From assembly GCA_019416285.1 (NCBI GenBank), contig DXXM01000004.1, forward strand, positions 38,045 to 102,044: a stretch of 64,000 nucleotides of DNA. Reading direction: 5' to 3'. This document shows positions 16,513 through 25,452 of the stretch, piece after piece. The DNA is from Bacteroidales bacterium (GTDB lineage Bacteria > Bacteroidota > Bacteroidia > Bacteroidales > Muribaculaceae). The notes under the pieces are model-generated. The model worked only from the letters and a program-made list of their open reading frames with translations. It searched no databases and was not told the origin of the DNA. How positions within the stretch are numbered: the first letter of the stretch is position 1; the number at the start of each line of letters is the position of its first letter. The position numbers and the translations under genes are program-made.

Positions 16513-17784
16513 ATGAAAGTTGATGTGCTTCTCGGCCTCCAGTGGGGAGACGAAGGAAAAGGTAAGGTTGTTGATGTCCTGACACCCCGTTACGACGCGG
16601 TGGCCCGTTTCCAGGGAGGCCCCAATGCCGGTCACACTCTGGAGTTCGAGGGCAAGAAATATGTGCTCCGCTCTATTCCTTCAGGCATTTTCCAGCATGG
16701 TCAGATCAATATCATAGGCAACGGCGTTGTCCTTGACCCCGTCCTTTTCAAGCAGGAGGCGGAAGAGCTCGAAAAGAGCGGTGTCGACCTCCGTTCAATT
16801 CTCAAGATTTCAAAGAAGGTCCACCTGATTACCCCGACACACCGTCTGCTCGACGCCGCCAATGAGAAGGCCAAGGGCGGCAAGAAAATCGGTACCACAG
16901 GTAAGGGCATCGGCCCCACCTACACCGACAAAATCTCGCGCAACGGTCTGCGTCTCGGCGACGTGTTCCATAACTTCAAGGAAAAATACTCCGCACTCCG
17001 TCAGCGTCATCTCGACCAGCTTGCCGCTCTCGGTGCAGAACCCGAAAACCTCAACGAGCTTGAAGAGAAGTGGATGGACGCCATCGTCTATCTCAAGGGC
17101 TTCGGCATCGTCGACTCCGAGTTTCTCATCAACAAGCTTCTCAGCGAGGGCAAGAGTGTGCTCTGCGAGGGCGCCCAGGGCACGCTGCTCGACATCGACT
17201 TCGGTTCTTATCCCTTCGTGACATCGTCAAACACTATCAGCGCCGGTGCATGCTCAGGCCTTGGTGTGGCTCCCAACAAAATCGGCGAGGTGTTCGGTAT
17301 CTTCAAGGCATACTGCACCCGCGTGGGCAGCGGTCCTTTCCCGACCGAGCTTTTCGACGCCACAGGCAAGCGCATCCGTGACCTCGGCCATGAATACGGT
17401 GCCGTGACAGGCCGCGAGCGCCGCTGCGGTTGGATTGACCTCGTGGCTCTCCGCTATGCCATCATGCTCAACGGTGTCACCCAGCTCATCATGATGAAGA
17501 GCGACGTGCTCGACGATTTCGACGAAATCAAGGCTTGTGTGGCCTACCGAATCAAGGGCGTGGAGACCACCCAGTTCCCCTTCTCCATCGAGGAGGACAT
17601 CGAACCGGTTTATGTCACTCTCCCCGGCTGGAAAACCGACATGACCAAAATGCAGAGTGAGGACGAGTTCCCCGAGAACTTCAAAAACTACATCGCTTTC
17701 CTCGAGAAAGAGCTCGCCACTCCCATCACCATCGTTTCTATCGGCCCGGACCGCAAGCAGACCATCGTCCGCGACCGTAAATAA
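16513..17784 (+). CDS. purA: Adenylosuccinate synthetase
   Basis: A 423-residue GTP-dependent enzyme for the first committed step from IMP to AMP. The P-loop GDEGKGK lies near residue 13, with NAGHTLEFEGKKYVL, TTGKGIGPTY and the GRERRCGWIDLVALRYA block. The length is normal. It follows the Fur-type gene by 48 bases and could share its transcript. A GC hairpin follows the stop (17805-17830). Confidence 0.97.
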   Translation: MKVDVLLGLQWGDEGKGKVVDVLTPRYDAVARFQGGPNAGHTLEFEGKKYVLRSIPSGIFQHGQINIIGNGVVLDPVLFKQEAEELEKSGVDLRSILKISKKVHLITPTHRLLDAANEKAKGGKKIGTTGKGIGPTYTDKISRNGLRLGDVFHNFKEKYSALRQRHLDQLAALGAEPENLNELEEKWMDAIVYLKGFGIVDSEFLINKLLSEGKSVLCEGAQGTLLDIDFGSYPFVTSSNTISAGACSGLGVAPNKIGEVFGIFKAYCTRVGSGPFPTELFDATGKRIRDLGHEYGAVTGRERRCGWIDLVALRYAIMLNGVTQLIMMKSDVLDDFDEIKACVAYRIKGVETTQFPFSIEEDIEPVYVTLPGWKTDMTKMQSEDEFPENFKNYIAFLEKELATPITIVSIGPDRKQTIVRDRK

Positions 17785-17804
17785 TGACATTTGTCCTGCT
17801 GACT

Positions 17805-17830
17805 CGGGCCGTCGCTCTGCCGACGGCCCG
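17805..17830 (+). terminator. GC-rich hairpin after purA
   Basis: Perfect 10-base arms CGGGCCGTCG and CGACGGCCCG with a 6-base loop. No T tract follows, so it may be an mRNA-stabilising or weak terminator hairpin. Confidence 0.5.
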
Positions 17831-17911
17831 GCTTCAGGATTCTACCCGCAGTCAGAAACCTGAACTACACAATTTATATCACCTTATCCTTTCACGTTAA
17901 CCTCTAAAACC

Positions 17912-19156
17912 ATGGCAAAAGTAAAACCCTTCAGGGGCATCCGTCCCCCGCGTGAGATGGTCACAGAAGTGGCTTCACGCCCTTATGATGTGCTTAACTC
18001 CGAGGAAGCGCGCCGCGAGGCCGAGGGTAATCCCCGCTCTCTCTATCACATCATCAAACCCGAAATCGATTTCGAACCCGGCACCGACGAGCATGACCCC
18101 AAGGTCTACGACAAGGCTGTCGAGAATTTCAACGCCTTCTGCTCCAACGGCTGGCTTGTCCAGGACGACAAGGAACACTACTATATCTATGCGCAGACAA
18201 TGAACGGCCGCACGCAATACGGTATCGTTGTCGCCGCTAACGTGGCCGACTATATGGAGGGCCGCATCAAGAAACACGAGCTCACCCGCCGCGACAAGGA
18301 GGAGGACCGCATGAAGCATGTCCGCATCAACAACGCTAACATTGAGCCGGTGTTCTTCGCCTTCCCTGACAATGCTCCGCTCCAGCAGGTCATCGACACT
18401 GTGACTGCCGGCGAGCCTGAATATGACTTCACAGCCCCCGACGGCTTCGGCCATCATTTCTGGGTAATCGACGACGAGGCCATGATTCAGACCATCACCG
18501 ACGAGTTCGCCAAGATTCCCTACCTCTATATCGCCGACGGTCACCACCGCTCGGCTGCCGCCGCCCTTGTGGGCCACGAGAAGGCACAGAACAATCCCGC
18601 TCACACCGGCAACGAGGAATACAACTACTTCCTCGCCGTGGCTTTCCCAGCTTCACACCTCAACATCATCGACTACAACCGCGTTGTCAAGGACCTCAAC
18701 GGCCTCACTCCCGAGCAGTTCCTCGCCCGCATAGCCGAGAACTTCACTGTGGAGGAGAAGGGTGCCGACGAGTATCGTCCTACCGCGCTCCACAATTTCT
18801 CGCTCTACCTCGGAGGCAAATGGTACTCGCTCACAGCCAAGCCCGGCACCTACAACGACAATGACCCCATCGGAGTCCTCGACGTCACCATCTCCAGCGA
18901 TCTTATCCTGCGCGACATCCTCGGCATCACCGACCTGCGCAGCGACAAGCGCATCGACTTCGTGGGTGGCATCCGCGGCCTCGGCGAGCTCAAGCGCCGC
19001 GTCGATTCAGGCGAGATGGCTGTGGCCCTCGCTCTCTATCCTGTGTCTATGAAGCAGCTGATGGATATTGCCGATTCCGGCAACATCATGCCTCCAAAGA
19101 CCACATGGTTCGAGCCTAAGCTCCGCTCCGGTCTCATCATTCACAGACTCGACTGA
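17912..19156 (+). CDS. DUF1015 family protein
   Basis: A 414-residue cytosolic protein that matches the DUF1015 family (sometimes annotated SpoIIGA-unrelated, often beside serine genes). Conserved stretches include PFRGIRPP near the start, DVLNSEEARREAEGNPRS, HELTRRDKEEDR, and the YIADGHHRSAAAALV block at about 205-220, which looks like a ligand or metal site. The function is not established. No serC or serA gene is adjacent here. It is followed by a terminator. Confidence 0.9.
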   Translation: MAKVKPFRGIRPPREMVTEVASRPYDVLNSEEARREAEGNPRSLYHIIKPEIDFEPGTDEHDPKVYDKAVENFNAFCSNGWLVQDDKEHYYIYAQTMNGRTQYGIVVAANVADYMEGRIKKHELTRRDKEEDRMKHVRINNANIEPVFFAFPDNAPLQQVIDTVTAGEPEYDFTAPDGFGHHFWVIDDEAMIQTITDEFAKIPYLYIADGHHRSAAAALVGHEKAQNNPAHTGNEEYNYFLAVAFPASHLNIIDYNRVVKDLNGLTPEQFLARIAENFTVEEKGADEYRPTALHNFSLYLGGKWYSLTAKPGTYNDNDPIGVLDVTISSDLILRDILGITDLRSDKRIDFVGGIRGLGELKRRVDSGEMAVALALYPVSMKQLMDIADSGNIMPPKTTWFEPKLRSGLIIHRLD

Positions 19157-19184
19157 TTTCTGTCCGGTTTTTAACCGACCGCAT

Positions 19185-19215
19185 AGCCCGACGCCGCAAA
19201 GCGCCGGGCTTTTTC
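19185..19215 (+). terminator. Terminator after DUF1015
   Basis: AGCCCGACGC (19185-19194) pairs with GCGCCGGGCT (19201-19210) with one mismatch, followed by TTTTT. Confidence 0.8.
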
Positions 19216-19401
19216 TGTGTCCTCATGAGACCTTCGGACTATCCTGCTGGCTGGACGTGGCGGGATTGGGGGGGATTCAAACGTACCGGTGGTGACTGCA
19301 ACTTTTTAGTCTATGGTTTGTTAAAATAATAAAAATGTGCGACGTCGTCCGTATGACTCCGCTCACCTGTTAACTGTCGCTTATTCATCTCCACGGCTGC
19401 A

Positions 19402-20364
19402 ATGGCTGATTACTGCAAGACATATCTCATTCCGGCAGTGGCTCTACTCATGGCCACGACCTCGTCGTGTATCTTCGAGAAGGAGCCGTTTTGCCCGGAG
19501 GACGGAGTGGAATTTGCCATCGTGAACGACTGGATAAATTCGCCCGACGCCGCTCCTGAGGGGATGGCCTATCTTTTCTTCCGCACGGATGTGAGCGCGC
19601 CGTGGCGTTTTGACTTCCCCGGACGCGAGGCAGGAAAAGTGGCGCTCCAGCCGGGCGACTACAGGTTTGTGATGTATAACGACGATACTTCCGGTATCAT
19701 TTTCACAGCCTCTCCCGAGGGTATGCCTTTCGCCACGACCGCCACAGACAGCATCCGGCTTGACGGGCGGAGCATAGAGGCGCGCAAATCGCCCGATATG
19801 ATGTGGGACTGCTCCATAGCCGATGTGAGAGTGGATTTCGACGGTATCGAATATTCATCCGACAGCACCGCCGTGCTGACCCGTTGCGACAAAAATCGCT
19901 ATACCCTCGTCACTCATCCGCGGCAGATTACTCCGGTATACACAGTGCGAGTGCTCCATGTGGAGAATCTTCAGGGCGTGGCGGCTATGAAAGGCTTGAT
20001 TTCCGGAATGGCTTCCGGCATAAATCTGTATGGGGGAGCGCCCTCCGCAGATGCTGTTGCTGTCGCGTTTGTTCCCCGGATTGCACAGGATTCCACAGTT
20101 ATAGCCGGATTCAACACTTTCGGTCTCCCTTCTTCCGGAGCGGTCACCAATGAACTGCACTTGTATTTCATGCTTTCGGATGCGAGGATTGAGGACAGAA
20201 GCTACGATGTCACCGCGACGGTGGCTGCGGCGTCTGACCCGATGCACGTGGAGATAGTGATTGATTCCATCAGGCTTCCATACGCTCCTCCTTTCACGGA
20301 AGGTGGGGGCTTCAGTCCGATGGTAGAAGGTTGGACTACGGTTGAAGTGAACTATGAAATATGA
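19402..20364 (+). CDS. DUF5119 lipoprotein
   Basis: A 320-residue exported protein with a lipobox-like signal ending at TTSSC (Cys about 23). The beta-rich body with ALQPGDYRFVMYNDDTSG near 90-110 matches the DUF5119 family, which is typically found next to fimbrillin genes in Bacteroidales. It lies 84 bases before a fimbrillin-family gene on the same strand. It is probably an outer-membrane anchored or assembly-linked component of the fimbria-like unit; this role is inferred from context. Confidence 0.7.
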   Translation: MADYCKTYLIPAVALLMATTSSCIFEKEPFCPEDGVEFAIVNDWINSPDAAPEGMAYLFFRTDVSAPWRFDFPGREAGKVALQPGDYRFVMYNDDTSGIIFTASPEGMPFATTATDSIRLDGRSIEARKSPDMMWDCSIADVRVDFDGIEYSSDSTAVLTRCDKNRYTLVTHPRQITPVYTVRVLHVENLQGVAAMKGLISGMASGINLYGGAPSADAVAVAFVPRIAQDSTVIAGFNTFGLPSSGAVTNELHLYFMLSDARIEDRSYDVTATVAAASDPMHVEIVIDSIRLPYAPPFTEGGGFSPMVEGWTTVEVNYEI

Positions 20365-20448
20365 TATAATGTTTTATATATAAAGCGTTTGATGGCGGCT
20401 CATACAGCCGGCCACAAAAAATGAGATTTGACAAAAAACTATTTTATT

Positions 20449-21477
20449 ATGAAAAAATTGCTCCTTGCGTTTTTGCCTCTTGCCGTGTTAGCATCGGCAT
20501 GTTCGGATGATGACGGATTAAGCCCCGACACTCCAAAAACGGCTCACGAGATCAGTTTCTATGCCACAGCTCCCAAGTCTTCGAGAGCGGCAGCCACCAC
20601 AACGTCCTCACTTCAGAGTTTTGTTGTCTATGCCTTTACTGACAGTTCTGTACTGATGGACGGAGTGACGGTGCAGAGGGATGGAGGTGCCTGGACATAC
20701 TCGCCTGCGGTCTACTGGCCTGCTTCGCCGGTTGATTTCTACGCGATAAGTCCGGATATGCGTAAAAGCAGTGACACATCCGCATCCGACTACGATGTAA
20801 TAAACGGAGTACAATACGGTAGCACTGATTTGCTCTATGCCGTCACCCCGAATCAGGTAGAGAGTCCGGCCCCTGTTCCGCTGACGTTCCGCCACGCGAT
20901 GTCGCAGGTTGCGATTATGCTGTCAAGCACGAGCGACAAATATATGGTCGAGGTCTATCATGTGTCGCTGAACAATATCGCTCTCTCGGGTGATTTCGCT
21001 CTGCCTAACCAGAACACGGCCGAGGATACCGCACTCGGGACGTGGACAGGGCTTTCCGATCCGAAAAATGCACTTCTCTACTATGATCCCGAAGGCAAAG
21101 CGATATTGCTAACCACTACGCCGCGCAATCTTACCGAAGGCAACCTCGAAGCCTCGTTCTTTGTCCCGCAAAATCTTCAGAATCTTGAATATTCAAGCGC
21201 AAACGGCTTTACCGGTAGTTTCATGCAGATTGACTGCGTGGTGAAAGAGAAAGCCACCGGCAAGCAGATATGGCCAAACGAGAATACACCCGACTATCTC
21301 CTCGTGCCTCAGACCACTTACGGGCGCATGCTTTTCCCGCTTTCGACTCCGACGGTCACGGCATGGCAGCAGGGCTATTCCTATGTGTACAACGTGGTCA
21401 TAAACAATACATATTCTATCGACACAATCGAATTCGCTCCCGTGGTCAAGGACTATATAATCTCGCAGCCTTTCTGA
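20449..21477 (+). CDS. Fimbrillin family lipoprotein (Mfa-like)
   Basis: A 342-residue exported protein with signal and lipobox (LAVLASACSDDD, Cys about 18). The FRHAMSQVAIML motif near residue 147 and the VNNTYSID-type C-terminus match the fimbrillin_A/Mfa-like structural family. Fimbrillins are Bacteroidales pilin subunits cut by a Rgp-type protease and assembled by strand exchange. The ATG at 20449 is chosen over the TTG at 20428 because it begins the signal peptide. A DUF5119 partner precedes it; tip and assembly genes are not seen. Confidence 0.75.
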   Translation: MKKLLLAFLPLAVLASACSDDDGLSPDTPKTAHEISFYATAPKSSRAAATTTSSLQSFVVYAFTDSSVLMDGVTVQRDGGAWTYSPAVYWPASPVDFYAISPDMRKSSDTSASDYDVINGVQYGSTDLLYAVTPNQVESPAPVPLTFRHAMSQVAIMLSSTSDKYMVEVYHVSLNNIALSGDFALPNQNTAEDTALGTWTGLSDPKNALLYYDPEGKAILLTTTPRNLTEGNLEASFFVPQNLQNLEYSSANGFTGSFMQIDCVVKEKATGKQIWPNENTPDYLLVPQTTYGRMLFPLSTPTVTAWQQGYSYVYNVVINNTYSIDTIEFAPVVKDYIISQPF

Positions 21478-21504
21478 CCTTTCCGAATAGAATACATATA
21501 TAGT

Positions 21505-21540
21505 AAAAAAGCCTCACGATACCATCTCGGTGTCGTGAGG
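21505..21540 (-). terminator. Terminator of the NlpC/P60 gene, shared with fimbrillin
   Basis: Arms CCTCACGATACC (21512-21523) and GGTGTCGTGAGG (21529-21540) pair with one wobble. On the minus strand the stem is followed by TTTTTT, so it stops the leftward peptidase gene; it may also work for the rightward fimbrillin gene. Confidence 0.75.
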
Positions 21541-21619
21541 TTAACTTTCTATCTATGTCTGATGTCTGAAAATAATTTGTCTATGGTACGGTAGCTTTTA
21601 TAATCAAGTTTTAATTCGA

Positions 21620-22249
21620 TTATGCTTCGGGTTCCGAGGGGATTATGCGCTTGGCGCCCATGTAGCGTTTGGAGTAGTAGCCCCCGTCGGGGAACTTCTG
21701 ATAGGTCACGCCTTTGGAGGTTGATGCGTGGATGAATGTGCAGGAGCCGTCGGGATTCACGTCGACCACCATTGCCACATGTCCCACACGGCCTTTGCCG
21801 CCGGCGCGTCCGGAGAAAAACATGAGGTCGCCGGGACGGAGGTCATCTTTTTCCACCTTCTTGCCTTCATTATACTGAGAGCTTGAGGAGCGGCTGAGGT
21901 TGAAGCCGAATTTCTTGAAAATGAATCCCACGAATCCGGAGCAGTCAAATGACTTGGGGCCTGCGCTTCCGCGACGGTAGCGGGTACCGAGATACTTTGA
22001 GGCAAATTCCTTGAGATCGTTGATGAGCTGTGTATTGTCGACACTCTCCATATCGCTCTCATTGAGATTGGCGAAAGGGGAGAAGTCGCGGACAGCGTCA
22101 AGCTCGTTGTTCTGAATCAAAGCTGCGGACTCGATTGCCTCGGTGTGGGCTGCGGGAAGTTTGAAAGGAGTGGGGTTCTCCGCCCGGGCACCACTTAATG
22201 CGATGGCCGAAAGGAGTGATATGGTGAGAGTTGCTATGATTTTATTCAT
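21620..22249 (-). CDS. NlpC/P60 peptidoglycan endopeptidase
   Basis: A 209-residue secreted peptidase with a signal peptide (residues 1-23, SGARA). The C40 domain occupies about 75-205. The catalytic Cys103 is in FDCSGFVGF, His157 in VGHVAMVV and His174 in FIHAST, the usual C-H-H order. NlpC/P60 enzymes cut cell-wall stem peptides between D-gamma-Glu and meso-DAP. Length is normal and it has its own promoter at 22317-22347. Confidence 0.9.
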   Translation of the reverse strand: MNKIIATLTISLLSAIALSGARAENPTPFKLPAAHTEAIESAALIQNNELDAVRDFSPFANLNESDMESVDNTQLINDLKEFASKYLGTRYRRGSAGPKSFDCSGFVGFIFKKFGFNLSRSSSSQYNEGKKVEKDDLRPGDLMFFSGRAGGKGRVGHVAMVVDVNPDGSCTFIHASTSKGVTYQKFPDGGYYSKRYMGAKRIIPSEPEA

Positions 22250-22316
22250 TGTGTCTGTTGATAAGTCTTAAATTCGGAGTTGATACCGCTTGGGTTTGCA
22301 TTGCGTTTCAACGATG

Positions 22317-22347
22317 CAAAATTACGAATAATCCGCCTTTCGGCAAA
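22317..22347 (-). promoter_or_regulatory. NlpC/P60 gene promoter
   Basis: On the minus strand TTTG (22347-22344) and TAATTTTG (22324-22317) are spaced by 19 bases. Confidence 0.6.
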
Positions 22348-22712
22348 ACCGCAAAATGTTGAACAAGGGCAGATTGGCCGATTAAAAGATTTTGCAAGGG
22401 AATGTAACAGAATTTAGCATAGAAAAGCCAAATGTTAACAAAATTGCCGCTTTTGTGCGGTTTTGATACAATATTTAACTTAAGTTAACTATAATCGACT
22501 CCCATTTTTTCATTTTAGTGCAAATCCGGCAAGATTGTTTAAAAAATTATTCGGCCAATTGTTAAAAATGGCAGTTCCCTGGCAGATTTAAATGCCTTGA
22601 AATATTGTTGATTGCGCATAAGATAGAAGGATGTGCATTTTACAATATTTTGCATATTTTAACCCAAAAACCGCCTTCTCTGACTGCGCCTATGGATTGG
22701 TTAAAATATACA

Positions 22713-22744
22713 CTTGATTTTTTGCGAAATATTTGCGACCTTTG
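22713..22744 (+). promoter_or_regulatory. pfp promoter
   Basis: CTTG (22713-22716), 20 bases, then GACCTTTG (22737-22744), which differs from TAnnTTTG by one base. It would give a leader of roughly 80 bases before the ATG at 22831. Confidence 0.5.
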
Positions 22745-22830
22745 CAAGTGATAAGGCTGTAGAAAGCCCGGTGTAAATAAATGTCTCTCCGTATATAGTT
22801 GAAACTTAAGTAAATCATAATAACTCACAG

Positions 22831-24486
22831 ATGAAAAAAAGTGCTTTGCAGCAATCGCGCGCGGCTTACAAGCCGCAGCTTCCCATCGTGCTTACCGGTG
22901 GTGTGAAAATCGTTGAAGGTCAGCCTACTCAGTCGGCAGGCAACCAGGAAGATATCAAGAAACTTTTCCCCAATACCTACGGCCTGCCCGAAATCCGTTT
23001 CGAGAAAGCTCCTGCCGAGGAATCAGCCGAGCCTATCAATGTAGGCGTGATTCTTTCCGGCGGTCAGGCCCCCGGCGGTCACAATGTGATCAGCGGTCTT
23101 TTCGACGGTATCAAGAAAATCAATCGCAAGAGCCGTCTCTATGGCTTCCTCATGGGCCCCGGCGGTCTTGTCGACCACAAATATAAAGAACTCACCTCCG
23201 ATATCATCGACGAGTACCGCAATACCGGCGGTTTCGATATTATCGGTTCCGGCCGTACCAAGCTCGAGACCAAGGAGCAGTTCGACAAGGGTCTTGAAAT
23301 CCTCCGTGAACTCAACATCAAGGCTCTCGTAATCATCGGTGGCGACGACTCTAACACCAACGCCGCAATCCTCGCCGAATACTACAAGGCTATCGGCGCC
23401 GGCGTGCAGGTTATCGGTGTGCCCAAGACCATCGACGGTGACCTTAAGAACGACGTTATCGAGACCTCTTTCGGTTTCGACACCGCCACCAAGGTTTACT
23501 CCGAGGTTATCGGCAATATCCAGCGTGACTGCAACTCCGCTAAGAAATACTGGCACTTCATCAAGCTCATGGGCCGTTCAGCATCACACATCGCTCTCGA
23601 GTGTGCCCTCCAGTGCCAACCCAACATCTGCATCATCTCCGAGGAGGTCGAGGCCAAGAACATGACTCTCGACCAGGTTGTCGACGATATCGCCCAGGCT
23701 GTCGTGGCCCGCGCTGAGGACGGCAACAACTATGGTGTTGTCCTTATCCCCGAAGGCCTCATCGAATTCATCCCCGCTGTCAAAGCTCTCATCGCCGAGC
23801 TCAACGACCTTCTCGCAGCCAAGGCTGAGGAATTTGCAGCCGTTGACCCCGAGGCTCAGCGCGCATGGGTAATCAGCCATCTCAGCGAAGCCAATGCCAA
23901 GACCTACGAGTCGCTTCCCGCAGGCGTGGCCCGTCAGCTTACTCTCGACCGTGACCCCCACGGCAACGTGCAGGTTTCGCTCATCGAGACTGAGAAACTC
24001 CTCTCGGAGATGGTGGGCAAGCGTCTTGAGCAGCTCGCAGCCGAGGGCAAATACAAAGGCAAATATGCCACCATGCACCACTTCTTCGGCTATGAGGGCC
24101 GCTGCGCCGATCCTTCTAACTTCGACGCTAACTATTGCTACGCTCTCGGCTACACCGCAGCAGGTCTTATCGCAGCAGGCAAGACCGGCTACATGTCGAG
24201 CCTCCGCAACCTCACTTTCGCTCCCGTCAACTGGGTGGCCGGCGGTATCCCCATCACTATGATGATGAACATGGAGCGTCGCCACGGCGAGATGAAGCCT
24301 GTTATCCGCAAGGCTCTCGTAGAGCTCGACGGTGCTCCTTTCCTCAAGTTCGCCAAGGAGCGTGACGAATGGAAGCGCCACACCTGCTACGTTTATCCCG
24401 GTCCTATCCAGTATTTCGGCCCGACCGAGGTATGCGATCAGCCCTCGCTCACTCTCGTCTACGAGCAGAAGCGCCGCAAATATTGA
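22831..24486 (+). CDS. pfp: Diphosphate-fructose-6-phosphate 1-phosphotransferase
   Basis: A 551-residue PPi-dependent phosphofructokinase. The GGDDSNTNA block marks the PPi-using type (Asp after GGD rather than Gly), and the catalytic PKTIDGDL follows it, with LMGRSASHIALEC later on. PFP lets glycolysis run reversibly with PPi instead of ATP, an energy-saving feature common in Bacteroidales. Length is normal for the long PFP form. It has a promoter with a leader of about 80 bases, and its 3' end overlaps by 38 bases a frame on the opposite strand. Confidence 0.93.
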   Translation: MKKSALQQSRAAYKPQLPIVLTGGVKIVEGQPTQSAGNQEDIKKLFPNTYGLPEIRFEKAPAEESAEPINVGVILSGGQAPGGHNVISGLFDGIKKINRKSRLYGFLMGPGGLVDHKYKELTSDIIDEYRNTGGFDIIGSGRTKLETKEQFDKGLEILRELNIKALVIIGGDDSNTNAAILAEYYKAIGAGVQVIGVPKTIDGDLKNDVIETSFGFDTATKVYSEVIGNIQRDCNSAKKYWHFIKLMGRSASHIALECALQCQPNICIISEEVEAKNMTLDQVVDDIAQAVVARAEDGNNYGVVLIPEGLIEFIPAVKALIAELNDLLAAKAEEFAAVDPEAQRAWVISHLSEANAKTYESLPAGVARQLTLDRDPHGNVQVSLIETEKLLSEMVGKRLEQLAAEGKYKGKYATMHHFFGYEGRCADPSNFDANYCYALGYTAAGLIAAGKTGYMSSLRNLTFAPVNWVAGGIPITMMMNMERRHGEMKPVIRKALVELDGAPFLKFAKERDEWKRHTCYVYPGPIQYFGPTEVCDQPSLTLVYEQKRRKY

Positions 24487-25006
24487 TTTCTCCGCATCCG
24501 GAACCATCCTGACCTCCGCGGCCTGACGCTGCAGCGGTCGGTGTGGTCCGTGACACTGACTTATCCGCGACACCTTTCCGTCCATTTTCACGGACGGAGA
24601 GGTATCGTTTGTTTTTGGCCTTTTCCTTGCGCTGGCGGCGTAGCTCGTCGTGCATCCTGCGGCGGCGCTCGCTGCGGCTCAGGGGCAGAGTGGGGGAGGA
24701 GGGCTGCTTGCGTCGGGCCGCGCGCAGCCGAGCGGCTTCCGAGCGTTTCGCGGCGCGGTCTATTTCGGGGCGCAGCAGAGTGAATATGAGCAGTAATGTT
24801 GGCGGAACGTCGCGGCCCGGCTCTGTGCCGTCTGCGAGATAACTGTCGATGGCGGCCATGCAGTCCGCTGCCGTTGCCTCTGAGTGTGCTGTCATTGCGC
24901 ATGCGGCCGTGACCCTCTCGCTGATATAGGTGTAAAACTTTTTCGATACCGGCGATTTCAGGTTGGTGGATTTCGCCCCTGTCTGTATGTTTTGGAGATT
25001 TTTCAT
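24449..25006 (-). CDS. Hypothetical protein, DUF6291-like N-terminus
   Basis: An unclear gene of up to 185 codons. Residues about 20-95 resemble phage or plasmid replication-linked DUF6291 proteins: the FYTYISERVTAACA part is followed by LADGTEPGR and a hydrophobic FTLLRPEIDRAAKRSEAAR helix. Residues 96-185 are basic and of low complexity. It ends inside the pfp gene on the opposite strand, which is unusual, so the true stop or frame may differ. It could be a genuine orphan or a mobile-element remnant. Confidence 0.5.
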   Translation of the reverse strand: MKNLQNIQTGAKSTNLKSPVSKKFYTYISERVTAACAMTAHSEATAADCMAAIDSYLADGTEPGRDVPPTLLLIFTLLRPEIDRAAKRSEAARLRAARRKQPSSPTLPLSRSERRRRMHDELRRQRKEKAKNKRYLSVRENGRKGVADKSVSRTTPTAAASGRGGQDGSGCGEINICGASARRRE

Positions 25007-25084
25007 GTGTGGTATGGCTTTAAATTTTTACAAATTTAAGCCACCGCGGGCCCCGGAATGGTGCGATAATACAAATGGGGATGC

Positions 25085-25338
25085 AAAAATCAGCCGGTCG
25101 TCCAGTTTTGAGGCTGGATGACCGGCTTTATAAGAACCACGCCGGAGGAAGATGATGAAACTCCGAATGACAGGATTTGAGTGCTCGCCGACCTTTGTAA
25201 TCCTCCGGGCAATTACGCCTCTCTCCAAGGAGAGCTGAGGCCCGCCATCGGGCGGCTAAGCTTGTCTCGGTATTTCATGAATAATTGATGAGTTTCCCAA
25301 TCGTGCTCCGGCGCGGGATTTTTCTCTCTTCAATTTTA
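25085..25338 (-). ncRNA. Structured non-coding RNA, 6S-like (ssrS candidate)
   Basis: There is no gene in this stretch, but a complete transcription unit is visible: a consensus promoter (25344-25375), a structured body and a terminator (25127-25086). The body's two ends pair: CTCCGGCGC at 25306-25314 against ACGCCGGAG at 25139-25147, enclosing 176 bases. A second helix (25290-25296 with 25157-25163) lies inside, then a large open bubble, then an apical hairpin CTCTCC-AA-GGAGAG (25221-25234). A long rod with a central bubble and size near 180 bases is the 6S RNA design, which binds RNA polymerase holoenzyme. The 6S identity is an inference from shape; the RNA itself is well supported. Confidence 0.6.
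25086..25127 (-). terminator. Terminator of the structured RNA
   Basis: Arms AGCCGGTCGTCCAG (25092-25105) and CTGGATGACCGGCT (25114-25127) pair with one wobble. On the minus strand the stem leads into ATTTTTGC. A T-tract also follows on the plus side, so it may work in both directions. Confidence 0.8.
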
Positions 25339-25343
25339 TAACA

Positions 25344-25375
25344 CAAAATTACTGCTTTTCGTTTGATTTTCCAAA
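25344..25375 (-). promoter_or_regulatory. Promoter of the structured RNA
   Basis: On the minus strand TTTG (25375-25372), a 20-base spacer and TAATTTTG (25351-25344), a perfect consensus match. Confidence 0.75.
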
Positions 25376-25404
25376 TGCAGATATAAATTTTTCTGCATGC
25401 CGGT

Positions 25405-25443
25405 GAAAAAGAAAAGCGGTCGTCAGGTATCTGACAACCGCTT
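25405..25443 (-). terminator. Terminator of tRNA-Glu
   Basis: Arms AAGCGGTCGTCAG (25414-25426) and CTGACAACCGCTT (25431-25443) pair with one mismatch. On the minus strand the stem is followed by TTCTTTTTC. Confidence 0.85.
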
Positions 25444-25452
25444 CTGGCTTTG

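Larger units (their letters stand above)
22250..22830 (+). other. 581-base intergenic region between the NlpC/P60 gene and pfp
   Basis: It contains two divergent promoters (22317-22347 leftward, 22713-22744 rightward), a perfect 14-base palindrome TTAACTTAAGTTAA at 22475-22488 and a small GC hairpin at about 22448-22461. It is AT-rich with no credible gene; the minus-strand 62-codon frame ending at 22640 overlaps the pfp promoter and is not supported. Confidence 0.6.

Noticed and set aside
22640..22828. A 62-codon minus-strand frame upstream of pfp
   Set aside because: It overlaps the pfp promoter and has no domain or promoter of its own.
25028..25228. A 66-codon minus-strand frame
   Set aside because: It starts inside the structured RNA and crosses its terminator; no domain.
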